64,000 nt of DNA, taken from the NCBI RefSeq assembly GCF_900105415.1, contig NZ_FNSM01000001.1:4182501-4246500 (forward strand), given 5' to 3'. Made by a program: the position numbers and the translations under genes. The notes under the pieces are model-generated. The model ran no database searches and was not told where the DNA came from. It saw only the letters and a program-made list of their open reading frames with translations. This DNA is from Streptomyces sp. TLI_105 (GTDB lineage Bacteria; Actinomycetota; Actinomycetes; Streptomycetales; Streptomycetaceae). This document shows positions 41,599 through 50,421 of the stretch, piece after piece. Numbering within the stretch: the first letter of the stretch is position 1; each line of letters starts with the position of its first letter.

Positions 41599-43236
41599 CT
41601 ACTGCGGCGGGTTGCCCGTCGAGATCTTGAGGGTGAACTCGGCGTCCGCGTCCGTGATGTCCTGGCCGGCCGGCGGGTACTGCTCCAGGACCGTGCCCTC
41701 GCCGTACGTGGCCTCGTCCACCGGGGTCTGGGTCATGATCTTCCAGCCCGCCGCCTGGACGCACGCCTTCACCGACTGGATGTTCTTGTAGGTGAAGTTG
41801 GGGACCTCGAACTTGGCCGGGTCGTCGCTCGACTCCGAAGGCTGCGTGCACTTCTTCGTGTCGATGGTCTTGGTCAGGTCGGGGCCCTTGTGGCCGGGCG
41901 CCGCCGTCTGGTTCTGCTGCGTCTCCGTGCCGCCGGTGCCGCCGGCCTGCGGGTCCGAGTCCTTGTTCATGTTGAGCGCCACGAGCAGGCCGCCGATCGC
42001 GAGCAGCGCGACGGCGACCGCACCGACGATGACCGGGGTGTTCCGGCGGGAGCCCGAGCCGCCGGTCGCGACGGGAGCGGGCATGGGCGCCGGCGTCGGG
42101 GCGTACGGCGCGGGGGCCGGGGTGGGGGCGTACGGCGCGGGCGTCGGCGCCTGCTGCGGGTAGCCGTACGCCGGGGCGGGCGCGGGGGTCGTGGGGCCGT
42201 ACGGGCCGGGCTGCGGCGTCGGCGGCAGATAGGGCTGCTGCACGCCGGGGTGCGGGGTCGGGGGCGGGGTCTGGCCGACGGGCGGGAAGACCGCCGAGCC
42301 GACGCCCGCGCCGCTGCTGACCGGACCGCCCTGGACGATCATCGGCGCACCGGTCTGGCCGGCCGCCAGGACCCGCAGGCACTCGTCGCGCATCGCGGCC
42401 GCGCTCGGGAACCGCTCGTTCGGGTTCTTCCGCAGCGCGCGGGCGACGAGCGCGTCCATCGCCGGCGTCACCGAGCGGTTGACGGAGGACGGGGCGACCG
42501 GCTCCTCCTGCACGTGCGCGTAGGCGATGGCGAGCGGGGAGTCGGCGTCGAAGGGGAGACGGCCCGTCAGCAGCTGGAAGAGCATGATGCCGACCGAATA
42601 AAGGTCGGAGCGGGCGTCCACCGCGCGGCCGAGGGCCTGCTCGGGGGAGAGGTACTGCGGAGTGCCGACGACCATGCCGGTCTGCGTCATCGAGGTGACC
42701 CCGGACTGCATGGCCCGCGCGATGCCGAAGTCCATGACCTTGACCACACCGCGCTTGGTGGTCATCACGTTGCCCGGCTTGATGTCGCGGTGGACCAGGC
42801 CCATCTCGTGGCTGACCTCGAGCGCGGCCAGCACGTCGGCCGTGACCTTCAGCGCCTTGTCGGCGGGCATCGCGCCGTACTGCTGGACGTCCGCGGCGAG
42901 GACCGAGCCGAGCGGCTGCCCCTCCACGTACTCCATGACGATGTACGGCATGACGGCGCCGTCGAGGGTGTCCTCGCCGGTGTCGAAGACCGAGACGATG
43001 TTCGTGTGCGACAGCTTCGCGACGGCCTGCGCCTCGCGCCGGAACCGCTCGCGGAAGGACTGCTCCCGGCCGAGCTCCGTGTGCAGCGTCTTGATGGCGA
43101 CCTGCCGGTCGAGGGCGCTGTCGTAGGCCAGGTAGACCGACGCCATGCCGCCCTCGCCGAGAAGGTCGCGCAGCTGGTACCGGCCGCCCGCGACCGAACC
43201 GCCCGCATAGCGGCCCTGTGCGCCGTCCTGGCTCAT
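41599..43236 (-). CDS. Membrane Ser/Thr protein kinase with one PASTA-like domain
   Basis: A 545-residue Hanks-type kinase. The kinase domain (about 18-285) has the Gly-rich loop GEGGMASVY, VAIK, the catalytic HRDIKPGN, DFG, GTPQYLSPEQ and RSDLYSVG. A Pro/Tyr/Gln-rich juxtamembrane linker follows, then one helix (about 397-418). A single extracellular PASTA-like domain is at about 475-541 (FEVPNFTYKNIQSV...LEQYPPAG). PASTA domains bind peptidoglycan fragments. It starts at ATG 43236 and is divergent from a second kinase gene. Likely substrates include the FHA proteins at 4.8-6.2 kb. Confidence 0.94.
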   Translation of the reverse strand: MSQDGAQGRYAGGSVAGGRYQLRDLLGEGGMASVYLAYDSALDRQVAIKTLHTELGREQSFRERFRREAQAVAKLSHTNIVSVFDTGEDTLDGAVMPYIVMEYVEGQPLGSVLAADVQQYGAMPADKALKVTADVLAALEVSHEMGLVHRDIKPGNVMTTKRGVVKVMDFGIARAMQSGVTSMTQTGMVVGTPQYLSPEQALGRAVDARSDLYSVGIMLFQLLTGRLPFDADSPLAIAYAHVQEEPVAPSSVNRSVTPAMDALVARALRKNPNERFPSAAAMRDECLRVLAAGQTGAPMIVQGGPVSSGAGVGSAVFPPVGQTPPPTPHPGVQQPYLPPTPQPGPYGPTTPAPAPAYGYPQQAPTPAPYAPTPAPAPYAPTPAPMPAPVATGGSGSRRNTPVIVGAVAVALLAIGGLLVALNMNKDSDPQAGGTGGTETQQNQTAAPGHKGPDLTKTIDTKKCTQPSESSDDPAKFEVPNFTYKNIQSVKACVQAAGWKIMTQTPVDEATYGEGTVLEQYPPAGQDITDADAEFTLKISTGNPPQ

Positions 43237-43500
43237 CTGTGCTTCCCCCTACGCGCGCGTGGCGGCGTTGATCCGGAATTTCCTGGCCAAGTCTGCCCCA
43301 GGGCAGTGACACGTCAAGCCGGGTGCCCGTTCCGTGACCCTCCGCACAGGAAGCGTTTCCGCGCGGTCGGGGGAAACCCGCCGAATTTGCACAGGCGTAC
43401 GTCGAGGAGGTTGGATGGCCGGTCCATCTCGGACCGTGGTGTCGTACGGAGCCTGTAGCGTGACGACTGGACACGGCACGACAGACGACGGCGAGGACTG

Positions 43501-45096
43501 ATGGCACCCGAATCCGGAGCAGGTGGCGGTGTGCCGGACGCGTCGGCGGAATCGTGGGGCGAGGGCGGCGTCGTCGGCGACGGCCGCTACCGCCTGACGC
43601 ACCGTCTGGGCCGGGGCGGCATGGCGGAGGTCTTCGCCGCCGAGGACGTACGGCTCGGCCGCACCGTGGCCGTCAAGCTGCTGCGCGCCGATCTCGCCGA
43701 GGACCCGGTCTCCAAGGCCCGCTTCACCCGCGAGGCACAGTCCGTCGCCGGACTCAACCACCACGCGATCGTCGCCGTGTACGACTCCGGCGAGGACCTC
43801 GTCGGCGGCCGTCCCGTGCCGTACATCGTGATGGAGCTGGTCGAGGGCCGCACCATCCGCGACCTGCTGCTCAGCGCCGAGGCCCCCGGTCCCGAGCAGG
43901 CGCTCATCATCGTCTCCGGCGTCCTGGAGGCGCTGGCCTACTCGCACCAGCACGGCATCGTGCACCGCGACATCAAGCCGGCCAACGTGATCATCACGCA
44001 CACCGGCGCGGTGAAGGTCATGGACTTCGGCATCGCGCGCGCCCTGCACGGCGCGCAGTCGACGATGACCCAGACCGGCATGGTCATGGGCACCCCGCAG
44101 TACCTCTCCCCCGAGCAGGCCCTCGGCAAGGCGGTCGACCACCGCTCCGACCTGTACGCCACGGGCTGCCTGCTCTACGAACTCCTCGCGCTGCGGCCCC
44201 CCTTCACCGGCGAGACCCCGCTGTCCGTCGTGTACCAGCACGTCCAGGACGCGCCGGTCCCGCCGTCCGAGGTGACGGGGTCCGTGCCGCCGGAGCTCGA
44301 CGGCCTGGTCATGCGCTCGCTCGCGAAGGACCCGGACGACCGGTTCCAGAGCGCCGAGGAGATGCGCGGGCTCATCCAGTACGCCCTCCAGATGCTCCAG
44401 CAGCAGGGTGGTTACACCGGCGCGTGGAACACCGGACCGGTCGAGATGTACGAGGGCGGGCACGCCCCGGTCGGCGGCATGGCCGCGACGGCCGCGATGG
44501 GCCACCCCGTGCACGGCGAGACCGCGCAGGGCCCGATCCTTCCGCCGATGAACCCGAACGACGGCGGCTACGCCGGCGGCGCCGGCGGCTACGGCCAGGA
44601 CGGGTACGGCGCGCAGAGCGGCGGCAGCGGCGGCCGGGGCAAGATCTGGCTGTTCGCCGTACTCGCGCTGGTCGCGGTCGTCGCGGGTGTCGCGTACGCG
44701 CTCGACAAGGCGGGCGGCCCGGGCGACGACGTGAAGTCGCCGACGAGCACCGTCAGCACCTCGCCGTCGACCGCCTCCGAGGAGCCCACCCCCTCGGAGG
44801 AGCCCACCGAGGAGCCCACCCAGGATTCGGGCACGTCGACCGGCGAGACGCAGCAGCCGTGGAACCCGCCGACGACGTACGAACCGACCCAGCCCACGGG
44901 CACGCCGACGACCGAGACGCCGACGCAACCGACGACCACGCCGCCGACCGATCCGACGGACACGCCGACGGAGCCGACGGGCGAGCCGACGACCGGGGCG
45001 CCGACGGAGCCGACGGGCAATCCGACGGACGACTCCTCCGGCGGCAACGGCAACCCGGACCCCCCGCCGACGGGCGCGGGCACCGAGACCGGCTGA
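43501..45096 (+). CDS. Membrane Ser/Thr protein kinase with Thr/Pro-rich outer tail
   Basis: A 531-residue kinase: kinase domain about 28-300 (GRGGMAEVF, VAVKLL, HRDIKPAN, DFG, GTPQYLSPEQ), a Gly/Tyr-rich linker, one helix (about 382-404) and a 125-residue Thr/Pro/Glu-rich tail with PTEPTG-like repeats and no PASTA domain. The tail is probably a wall-spanning rod. It starts at ATG 43501 with the other kinase gene divergent 264 nt away. The two kinases share activation-loop sequence (MTQTGMVxGTPQYLSPEQAL), so they may be duplicates that diverged outside the membrane. Confidence 0.94.
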   Translation: MAPESGAGGGVPDASAESWGEGGVVGDGRYRLTHRLGRGGMAEVFAAEDVRLGRTVAVKLLRADLAEDPVSKARFTREAQSVAGLNHHAIVAVYDSGEDLVGGRPVPYIVMELVEGRTIRDLLLSAEAPGPEQALIIVSGVLEALAYSHQHGIVHRDIKPANVIITHTGAVKVMDFGIARALHGAQSTMTQTGMVMGTPQYLSPEQALGKAVDHRSDLYATGCLLYELLALRPPFTGETPLSVVYQHVQDAPVPPSEVTGSVPPELDGLVMRSLAKDPDDRFQSAEEMRGLIQYALQMLQQQGGYTGAWNTGPVEMYEGGHAPVGGMAATAAMGHPVHGETAQGPILPPMNPNDGGYAGGAGGYGQDGYGAQSGGSGGRGKIWLFAVLALVAVVAGVAYALDKAGGPGDDVKSPTSTVSTSPSTASEEPTPSEEPTEEPTQDSGTSTGETQQPWNPPTTYEPTQPTGTPTTETPTQPTTTPPTDPTDTPTEPTGEPTTGAPTEPTGNPTDDSSGGNGNPDPPPTGAGTETG

Positions 45097-45166
45097 CGCG
45101 ACCGCTGCGGCGGCCGCGCGGCCCTCGTCGAGCCTTCGCCGTGTCCTCGTCGCGCCTTCGCCGTGC

Positions 45167-46183
45167 TCAGCCGGCGAAGGCGTCGCGGACCGCCGCGTAC
45201 TCACGCGTCCACCAGACCGCCAGGGCCGACACCGCGGGGAACTGCGGGTCGGCCCGCCGGTCGTGCAGCTGATAGCGCCAGCGCAGGGTCCAGAAGTCGT
45301 TGAGCCGCTCCCACCACACTCGGTGGGCCGCCGCCGCCAGCTCGGCGCCGTCCGTGCCCGTCGCCCGCCGGTACGCGCGCGCGTACGCCCGCACCTTCTC
45401 CAGGGCCAGCTCCCCCTCCGGCCGTACGAAGAAGATCGCGGCGGCCCTGACCGCCTCCTCCGCCCTGGGGCGGACCCCGAGCCGGTCCCAGTCGACGATC
45501 GCGGCGGGCTCCGCGCCCCGGTACAGCAGGTTCAGCGGGTGGAAGTCCCCGTGCACCCAGCCGGCGGCGGAGGCGGGCGGCGGCCGGTGGTGGGCGTGCT
45601 GTGCGAGCAGCCTGCGCCGCTCCCTGAGCCGGTGCTCGGCGAGTGCGTCGAAGCTGTCGCGGGGGCGGTGCGCGCGGGCGAGGCGGAGCAGCTCCTCGAT
45701 GGCCCGGAAGGTGTCCTCGGGGCGGGCGCTCTCGTGTTCGCCGCCCGGCGGTGGGGACTCCATGACCTGCTCCAGGCAGGTGTGGACGCGGCCCAGGAGG
45801 GTGCCGAGGCGGCGGGAGCAGCCGGTGGAGAGCTGGGCGCCGTCGCGGTGACGGCCGTCGATCCAGGGGTGCAGGGCGTAGCAGTGGCCGCCGACGAGGG
45901 CGACCGTGCGGCCCCGGCTGTCGGGGAGCGGCGGCGCCACGGGCAGGCCGAGGGCGTGTAAGCGCTGGGTGGCGCGGTGCTGCCGGGTGATGGTGGCCCG
46001 GTCCGAGGTGGGGGCGTCCAGGTGCTGCTTGAGGAAGTACGCCCCGCGGGTGGTGGAGAGCCGGTAGCCGCGGTTGAGCAGTCCCTCGGTCACGGGGACG
46101 CAGGAGAGGGGCTCGCCCACGTCCGTGTAGCGGCGCAGGAGGGGACGGACGGGCGGAGCGTGGGGTACAGATGAGCGCGGCAC
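45167..46183 (-). CDS. Aminoglycoside phosphotransferase-family protein
   Basis: A 338-residue APH/choline-kinase-fold protein. The catalytic loop is GWVHGDFHPLNLLY and the metal-binding motif is IVDWDRLG. The N-lobe is short (YFLKQH for the ATP-binding Lys). The substrate is unknown; an antibiotic-resistance role cannot be assumed because the family includes small-molecule kinases of primary metabolism. GTG 46183 is preceded by TAACAT at 7 nt spacing, the layout of a Streptomyces leaderless promoter. The upstream gene ends only 15 nt away. Confidence 0.87.
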   Translation of the reverse strand: MPRSSVPHAPPVRPLLRRYTDVGEPLSCVPVTEGLLNRGYRLSTTRGAYFLKQHLDAPTSDRATITRQHRATQRLHALGLPVAPPLPDSRGRTVALVGGHCYALHPWIDGRHRDGAQLSTGCSRRLGTLLGRVHTCLEQVMESPPPGGEHESARPEDTFRAIEELLRLARAHRPRDSFDALAEHRLRERRRLLAQHAHHRPPPASAAGWVHGDFHPLNLLYRGAEPAAIVDWDRLGVRPRAEEAVRAAAIFFVRPEGELALEKVRAYARAYRRATGTDGAELAAAAHRVWWERLNDFWTLRWRYQLHDRRADPQFPAVSALAVWWTREYAAVRDAFAG

Positions 46184-46198
46184 TCCGCAGATGTTAGA

Positions 46199-47122
46199 TC
46201 ACGCTGCGTGGTGGAATCGTCGCTCCGGGGGCCGGTGCTCGGGGCGGGTCTCGGGGCCGGCTTCCGGGTGGGTCTCGGGGTCAGCCCAGGGACCGGCCTC
46301 GGGGGCAGCCTCGGGACCGGCTTCGTGGCGGGGCCCGGCACCGGCCTCGGGGTGAGCATCGCCCCCGGCCTCGGGGCCGGCCCCGAAACGGGCCCCGGCA
46401 CGGGCCTCGGAGGGCCTCTCGCCAGACGCCCCCGGGAAGGCCTCGGCAGAGGGCCCGGAGGGGCTCTCCGAGGCGTTTCCGGCCGAATCCCGCATCGGGA
46501 TGTCTGCCGACTTCCGCGCCGGGCCCTCGGCCGGCTCCTGCACCGGGCCCTCGGCCGGCTCCTGCACCGGGCCCTCGGCCGGCTCCTGCACCGGGCTCTC
46601 GCCCGGCTCCCGCACCGAGTCCTCGGCACGGCCCCCACGCGACCCCTCCGCGAGGCCCTCGGCACGGCCCCCGCCCGCCTCCTCCGCAAGACCCCCTGCA
46701 GGGCCTCCGCCCGGCTCCCCGGTGCCCGCGGGTCCGCTGTAGTCGAGTTCGTGGACCGTCACGAACTGGGGCTCGATCCGCATGAACACCGGGGTGAAGG
46801 GCTCGCCGTCCACCCGTACGGGCTCGGGGCCGAAGGCCGCCAGTTCCTCCGCCGTCGGCTCGATGATCTCGGCCGTGCCCGTGAACTGCACGGACCAGAT
46901 GTGCTCGGCGCCGGATTCGCAGTTGTCCGCTCCGTACGCGACCACGCTGCCGTTGCAGGCGCGGTGGTAGCCGAGGCCCCGGTGCATCCGGAGCAGGACG
47001 CGGCCGTCGGCCACGACGTGGCGGGCGGGGGCGACGAACGGCATCGCCCGCATGCTCGTCGCCACCCGGCCGTACGACACACGGCCGAGCAGCTCGATGG
47101 CGCGGATCTCGTCGGTGGACAT
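46199..47122 (-). CDS. Pyridoxamine 5'-phosphate oxidase-like protein with long repetitive tail
   Basis: A 307-residue protein. Residues 1-130 are a complete PPOX-fold flavin-binding domain (AIELLGRVSYGRVATS, HIWSVQFTGTAEII), the size of many stand-alone actinobacterial PPOX-like proteins (F420- or FMN-binding). Residues 131-307 are a Gly/Pro/Glu/Ala-rich tail, including four copies of an 8-residue unit (EPAEGPVQ) and later AGPE repeats. I chose ATG 47122 with GGAG just upstream; GTG 47131 is the alternative. The tail is probably disordered and recently expanded. Confidence 0.8.
   Translation of the reverse strand: MSTDEIRAIELLGRVSYGRVATSMRAMPFVAPARHVVADGRVLLRMHRGLGYHRACNGSVVAYGADNCESGAEHIWSVQFTGTAEIIEPTAEELAAFGPEPVRVDGEPFTPVFMRIEPQFVTVHELDYSGPAGTGEPGGGPAGGLAEEAGGGRAEGLAEGSRGGRAEDSVREPGESPVQEPAEGPVQEPAEGPVQEPAEGPARKSADIPMRDSAGNASESPSGPSAEAFPGASGERPSEARAGARFGAGPEAGGDAHPEAGAGPRHEAGPEAAPEAGPWADPETHPEAGPETRPEHRPPERRFHHAA
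46521..46616. repeat. 24-bp tandem repeat inside the PPOX-like gene
   Basis: Three identical 24-bp units (46521-46544, 46545-46568, 46569-46592) plus a diverged fourth (46593-46616). Each encodes eight residues, so length change would keep the reading frame. Confidence 0.88.
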
Positions 47123-47245
47123 GGTCTCCACTCTCCGCCACCGGCGCCGTGTCGGAAAAGGGGCCCCTGCCCCGGTTCGAGGGGGCCGTAGGTCCCGAGA
47201 ACGGTCCGCCGGCCCCGCCCTGGTACGGGCCGGGGCCGGCGGGCG

Positions 47246-47905
47246 TCAGTGACGTTCGGCCTGGAGCCGGGCCACGTACGCCGCCGCCTGCGAGCGCCGC
47301 TCCATGCCCAGCTTCGACAGCAGGCTGGAGACGTAGTTCTTGATGGTCTTCTCCGCGAGGTGGAGCCGCTCGCCGATGAGCCGGTTGGTCAGGCCCTCGC
47401 CGATCAGGTCGAGGATCCTGCGCTCCTGCTCCGTCAGGTTGGCGAGTCTGTCGTCGCTCTTCGGGTTGTTGCCGTCGCGCAGCCGCTCCAGGACCCGGGC
47501 GGTGGCCACCGGGTCGAGCAGCGACCTGCCGGCCGCGACGTCCCGCACGGCGTTCAGCAGCTCGTTGCCCCGGATCGCCTTGAGGACATAGCCCGAGGCA
47601 CCGGCCATGATCGCGTCGAAGAGCGCCTCGTCGTCCGCGTACGAGGTCAGCATCAGGCACTTGATCGACTCGTCCTGCGAGCGGATCTCCCGGCACACCT
47701 CCACCCCGCTGCCGTCGGGCAGCCGGACGTCGAGCACGGCGACGTCGGGACGGGTCGCGGGGATCCTGACCAGCGCGTCCGCCGCCGTCCCGGCCTCGCC
47801 GACCACCTCGATGTCGTCCTCCACGGAGAGCAGCTCGTGGACGCCGCGCCGGACGACTTCATGGTCGTCCAGCAGAAATACCCGGATTTTTCCTTCTTCG
47901 CGCAC
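47246..47905 (-). CDS. Orphan NarL/LuxR-family response regulator (DevR-like)
   Basis: A 219-residue response regulator: receiver domain with DD13-14, phospho-acceptor Asp59 in VAVLDVRLPDGSG, LTSYADD and VLKAIRG; LuxR HTH at about 150-215 (LTEQERRILDLIGEGLTNR...EKTIKNYVSSLLSKL). The sequence style is close to DevR/DosR, the dormancy regulator. No histidine kinase gene is adjacent, so it is an orphan here. It starts at GTG 47905 and is divergent from the second dehydrogenase operon. The Ser/Thr kinases nearby are possible alternative inputs (speculative). Confidence 0.9.
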   Translation of the reverse strand: MREEGKIRVFLLDDHEVVRRGVHELLSVEDDIEVVGEAGTAADALVRIPATRPDVAVLDVRLPDGSGVEVCREIRSQDESIKCLMLTSYADDEALFDAIMAGASGYVLKAIRGNELLNAVRDVAAGRSLLDPVATARVLERLRDGNNPKSDDRLANLTEQERRILDLIGEGLTNRLIGERLHLAEKTIKNYVSSLLSKLGMERRSQAAAYVARLQAERH

Positions 47906-48243
47906 GCGGTCAGTCTCACATATTGGGTCTTCCGGCGCCCGGGGTGCGCGGGATAACGTGCCGGGTGTTCCGACGACGGCGTCGGGCCGTTGTCCATGCT
48001 CTGACCAGGGATGAGTCCCCCTTTTCTCGATTTACTTGGAAATCCAAGCAAAATCGCAGGTCAAGTGGGGTTTCGCGGGAATGCCGCGTAATGGGTAACG
48101 TGCCTATGACGGCGCTCGCCGGGGCACCTTTCACGCCCGACTCCGGCCGCGTCGCACCCACCCCGTGCGAAGGTACGGACAAGGCGGAGCCGCACTGGCC
48201 TCACCGGCGAACCCGGGGGCCGGACCGACGGAGGAGCACGCAC
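47906..48243. other. 338-nt divergent promoter region of the second dehydrogenase operon
   Basis: Lies between the response regulator (-) and E1-alpha (+). Its notable content is a 29-bp AT-rich palindrome at 48028-48056 (listed separately) and a GAGGAG ribosome-binding site at 48231. An open frame extends through part of it, but the residues are not family-like, so I do not extend the E1-alpha gene. Confidence 0.6.
48028..48056. promoter_or_regulatory. Palindromic operator candidate
   Basis: Core CTTGGAAATCCAAG (48035-48048) with outer CGATTT and AAATCG arms, giving a nearly symmetric 29-bp AT-rich site. It lies about 190 nt before the E1-alpha start. A BkdR (Lrp-type) or DevR-type protein is a plausible binder. 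Confidence 0.6.
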
Positions 48244-49428
48244 GTGACCGTGGAGAGCACTGCCGCGCGCAAGACGACGCGACGCAGCAGCGGCACCAAG
48301 CGCACCGCAAGCGCGAGCACGAGCACCACCAAGAAGGCGACGGCCGCCACGGCCACGGAGCCCGAGCTCGTTCAGCTGCTGACGCCCGAAGGGGAGCGCG
48401 TTCAGCACCCCGACTACGACATCGATCTGAGCGCCGAGGAGCTGCGCGGTCTGTACCGCGACATGGTCCTCACCCGACGCTTCGACGCCGAGGCGACCGC
48501 CCTGCAGCGTCAGGGCGAGCTGGGCCTGTGGGCCTCGCTGCTCGGCCAGGAGGCCGCCCAGATCGGTTCAGGCCGGGCGCTGCGCGATGACGACTACGTC
48601 TTCCCGACCTATCGCGAGCACGGCGTCGCCTGGTGCCGCGGGGTCGACCCGACGAATCTGCTGGGAATGTTCCGCGGCGTGAACAACGGCGGCTGGGACC
48701 CCAACAGCAACAATTTCCACCTGTACACGATCGTCCTCGGCTCGCAGACCCTGCACGCCACCGGCTATGCCATGGGCATCGCCAAGGACGGCGCGGACTC
48801 CGCTGTGCTCGCCTACTTCGGTGACGGCGCCTCCAGCCAGGGCGACGTCAACGAGTCGTTCGTCTTCTCCGCGGTCTACAACGCTCCGGTCGTGTTCTTC
48901 TGCCAGAACAACCAGTGGGCCATTTCCGAGCCCATCGAGAAGCAGACCCGCGTCCCGCTCTACCAGCGCGCCCGCGGCTTCGGCTTCCCCGGCGTCCGCG
49001 TCGACGGCAACGACGTCCTCGCGTGCCTGGCCGTGACCCGGTCCGCCCTGGAGCGCGCCCGCCGCGGCGAGGGCCCGACGCTCGTCGAGGCCTTCACCTA
49101 CCGCATGGCCGCCCACACCACCTCCGACGACCCGACGCGCTACCGCCGCGACGCGGAGCGTGAGGCGTGGGAGGCCAAGGACCCGATCCTCCGCCTGAAG
49201 GTGTACCTGGAGAACGAGGGCCACGCCGACGCGGCCTTCTTCGAGGAGCTGGAAGCGGAGAGCGAGGCCCTCGGCAAGAACGTCCGCGAGGTCGTCCGCG
49301 CCATGCCGGTCCCGGACCACATGGCGATGTTCGACCACACCTACGCGGACGGGCACGCGCTCGTCGACGAGGAGCGCGCGCAGTTCGCCGCCTACCAGGA
49401 GTCCTTCACGGGCGGAGAGGCCGAGTAA
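48244..49428 (+). CDS. Branched-chain 2-oxoacid dehydrogenase E1 alpha subunit (copy 1)
   Basis: A 394-residue TPP-binding subunit. A Ser/Thr/Lys-rich head of about 40 residues is followed by the E1-alpha fold: MVLTRRFDAEATALQRQGELG, the TPP motif GDGASSQGDVNESF ending QNN, and the loop YRMAAHTTSDDPTRYR. It oxidatively decarboxylates keto acids from Val, Leu and Ile to give acyl-CoA starters for branched fatty acids. The start GTG 48244 has GGAGGAG 7 nt upstream. It forms an operon with E1-beta and E2 and resembles, from memory, Streptomyces bkdA1. Confidence 0.92.
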   Translation: MTVESTAARKTTRRSSGTKRTASASTSTTKKATAATATEPELVQLLTPEGERVQHPDYDIDLSAEELRGLYRDMVLTRRFDAEATALQRQGELGLWASLLGQEAAQIGSGRALRDDDYVFPTYREHGVAWCRGVDPTNLLGMFRGVNNGGWDPNSNNFHLYTIVLGSQTLHATGYAMGIAKDGADSAVLAYFGDGASSQGDVNESFVFSAVYNAPVVFFCQNNQWAISEPIEKQTRVPLYQRARGFGFPGVRVDGNDVLACLAVTRSALERARRGEGPTLVEAFTYRMAAHTTSDDPTRYRRDAEREAWEAKDPILRLKVYLENEGHADAAFFEELEAESEALGKNVREVVRAMPVPDHMAMFDHTYADGHALVDEERAQFAAYQESFTGGEAE

Positions 49429-49430
49429 TC

Positions 49431-50411
49431 ATGGCTGTTCAGAAGCTTCCCCTGGCGAAGGCGCTCAACGAGTCGCTGCGCAAGGCCCTGGAGACCGACC
49501 CCAAGGTCGTCATCATGGGCCTGGACGTCGGCAAGCTCGGCGGTGTCTTCCGGATCACCGACGGTCTGCAGAAGGACTTCGGCGAGGACCGGGTCGTCGA
49601 CACCCCGCTCGCCGAGTCCGGCATCGTCGGCACCGCGATCGGCCTCGCGCTGCGCGGCTACCGGCCGGTCGTGGAGATCCAGTTCGACGGCTTCGTCTTC
49701 CCGGCGTACGACCAGATCGTCACGCAGCTGGCGAAGATGCGGGCCCGTTCGCTCGGCACGGTGAAGATGCCGGTCGTCATCCGCATCCCGTACGGCGGTG
49801 GCATCGGCGCCGTCGAGCACCACTCCGAGTCCCCCGAGTCGCTCTTCGCGCACGTCGCGGGCCTCAAGGTCGTCACCCCGGCGAACTCCTCCGACGCCTA
49901 CTGGATGCTCCAGCAGGCGATCCAGAGCGACGACCCGGTCATCTTCTTCGAGCCCAAGCGCCGCTACTGGGACAAGGGCGAGGTCGACACCGAGGCCATC
50001 CCCGGCGAGCTGCACAAGGCCCGGGTCGCCCGCGAGGGCACGGACCTCACCCTCGTCGCCTACGGCCCGATGGTGAAGACCTGCCTGGAGGCGGCCGCGG
50101 CCGCCGCCGAGGAGGGCAAGTCGATCGAGGTCGTGGACCTGCGCTCGATCTCCCCCCTCGACTTCGACACCATCCAGGCCTCGGTCGAGAAGACCCGCCG
50201 CCTGGTCGTCGTCCACGAGGCGCCGGTGTTCTTCGGCTCCGGTGCGGAGATCGCCGCCCGGATCACCGAGCGCTGCTTCTACCACCTGGAAGCCCCCGTC
50301 CTGCGGGTCGGCGGCTACCACGCGCCGTACCCGCCGGCGCGCCTGGAAGAGGAGTACCTGCCGGGCCTGGACCGCGTGCTCGACGCCGTCGACCGCTCGC
50401 TGGCGTACTGA
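49431..50411 (+). CDS. Branched-chain 2-oxoacid dehydrogenase E1 beta subunit (copy 1)
   Basis: A 326-residue beta subunit: LDVGKLGGVFRITDGLQ, DTPLAESGIVGTAIGLAL, RIPYGGGIGAVEHHSESPE and ERCFYHLEAPVLRVGGYHAPYPP in parts. It starts at ATG 49431, 2 nt after the E1-alpha stop. Closely similar to the copy at 28.4 kb, with differences concentrated outside the TPP interface. Confidence 0.95.
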   Translation: MAVQKLPLAKALNESLRKALETDPKVVIMGLDVGKLGGVFRITDGLQKDFGEDRVVDTPLAESGIVGTAIGLALRGYRPVVEIQFDGFVFPAYDQIVTQLAKMRARSLGTVKMPVVIRIPYGGGIGAVEHHSESPESLFAHVAGLKVVTPANSSDAYWMLQQAIQSDDPVIFFEPKRRYWDKGEVDTEAIPGELHKARVAREGTDLTLVAYGPMVKTCLEAAAAAAEEGKSIEVVDLRSISPLDFDTIQASVEKTRRLVVVHEAPVFFGSGAEIAARITERCFYHLEAPVLRVGGYHAPYPPARLEEEYLPGLDRVLDAVDRSLAY

Positions 50412-50421
50412 GGAGAGCACC

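Noticed and set aside
45167..46183. Antibiotic-resistance gene call for the phosphotransferase
   Set aside because: Only the broad APH fold is visible; no close match to a known resistance enzyme can be recognised by eye.
46521..46616. Possible CRISPR-like array
   Set aside because: The 24-bp units are directly adjacent with no unique spacers and are in frame within a protein tail.
47923..48243. N-terminal extension of the second E1-alpha protein by about 107 residues
   Set aside because: Residues are not family-like, the region contains a palindromic operator, and a GGAGGAG box precedes GTG 48244.
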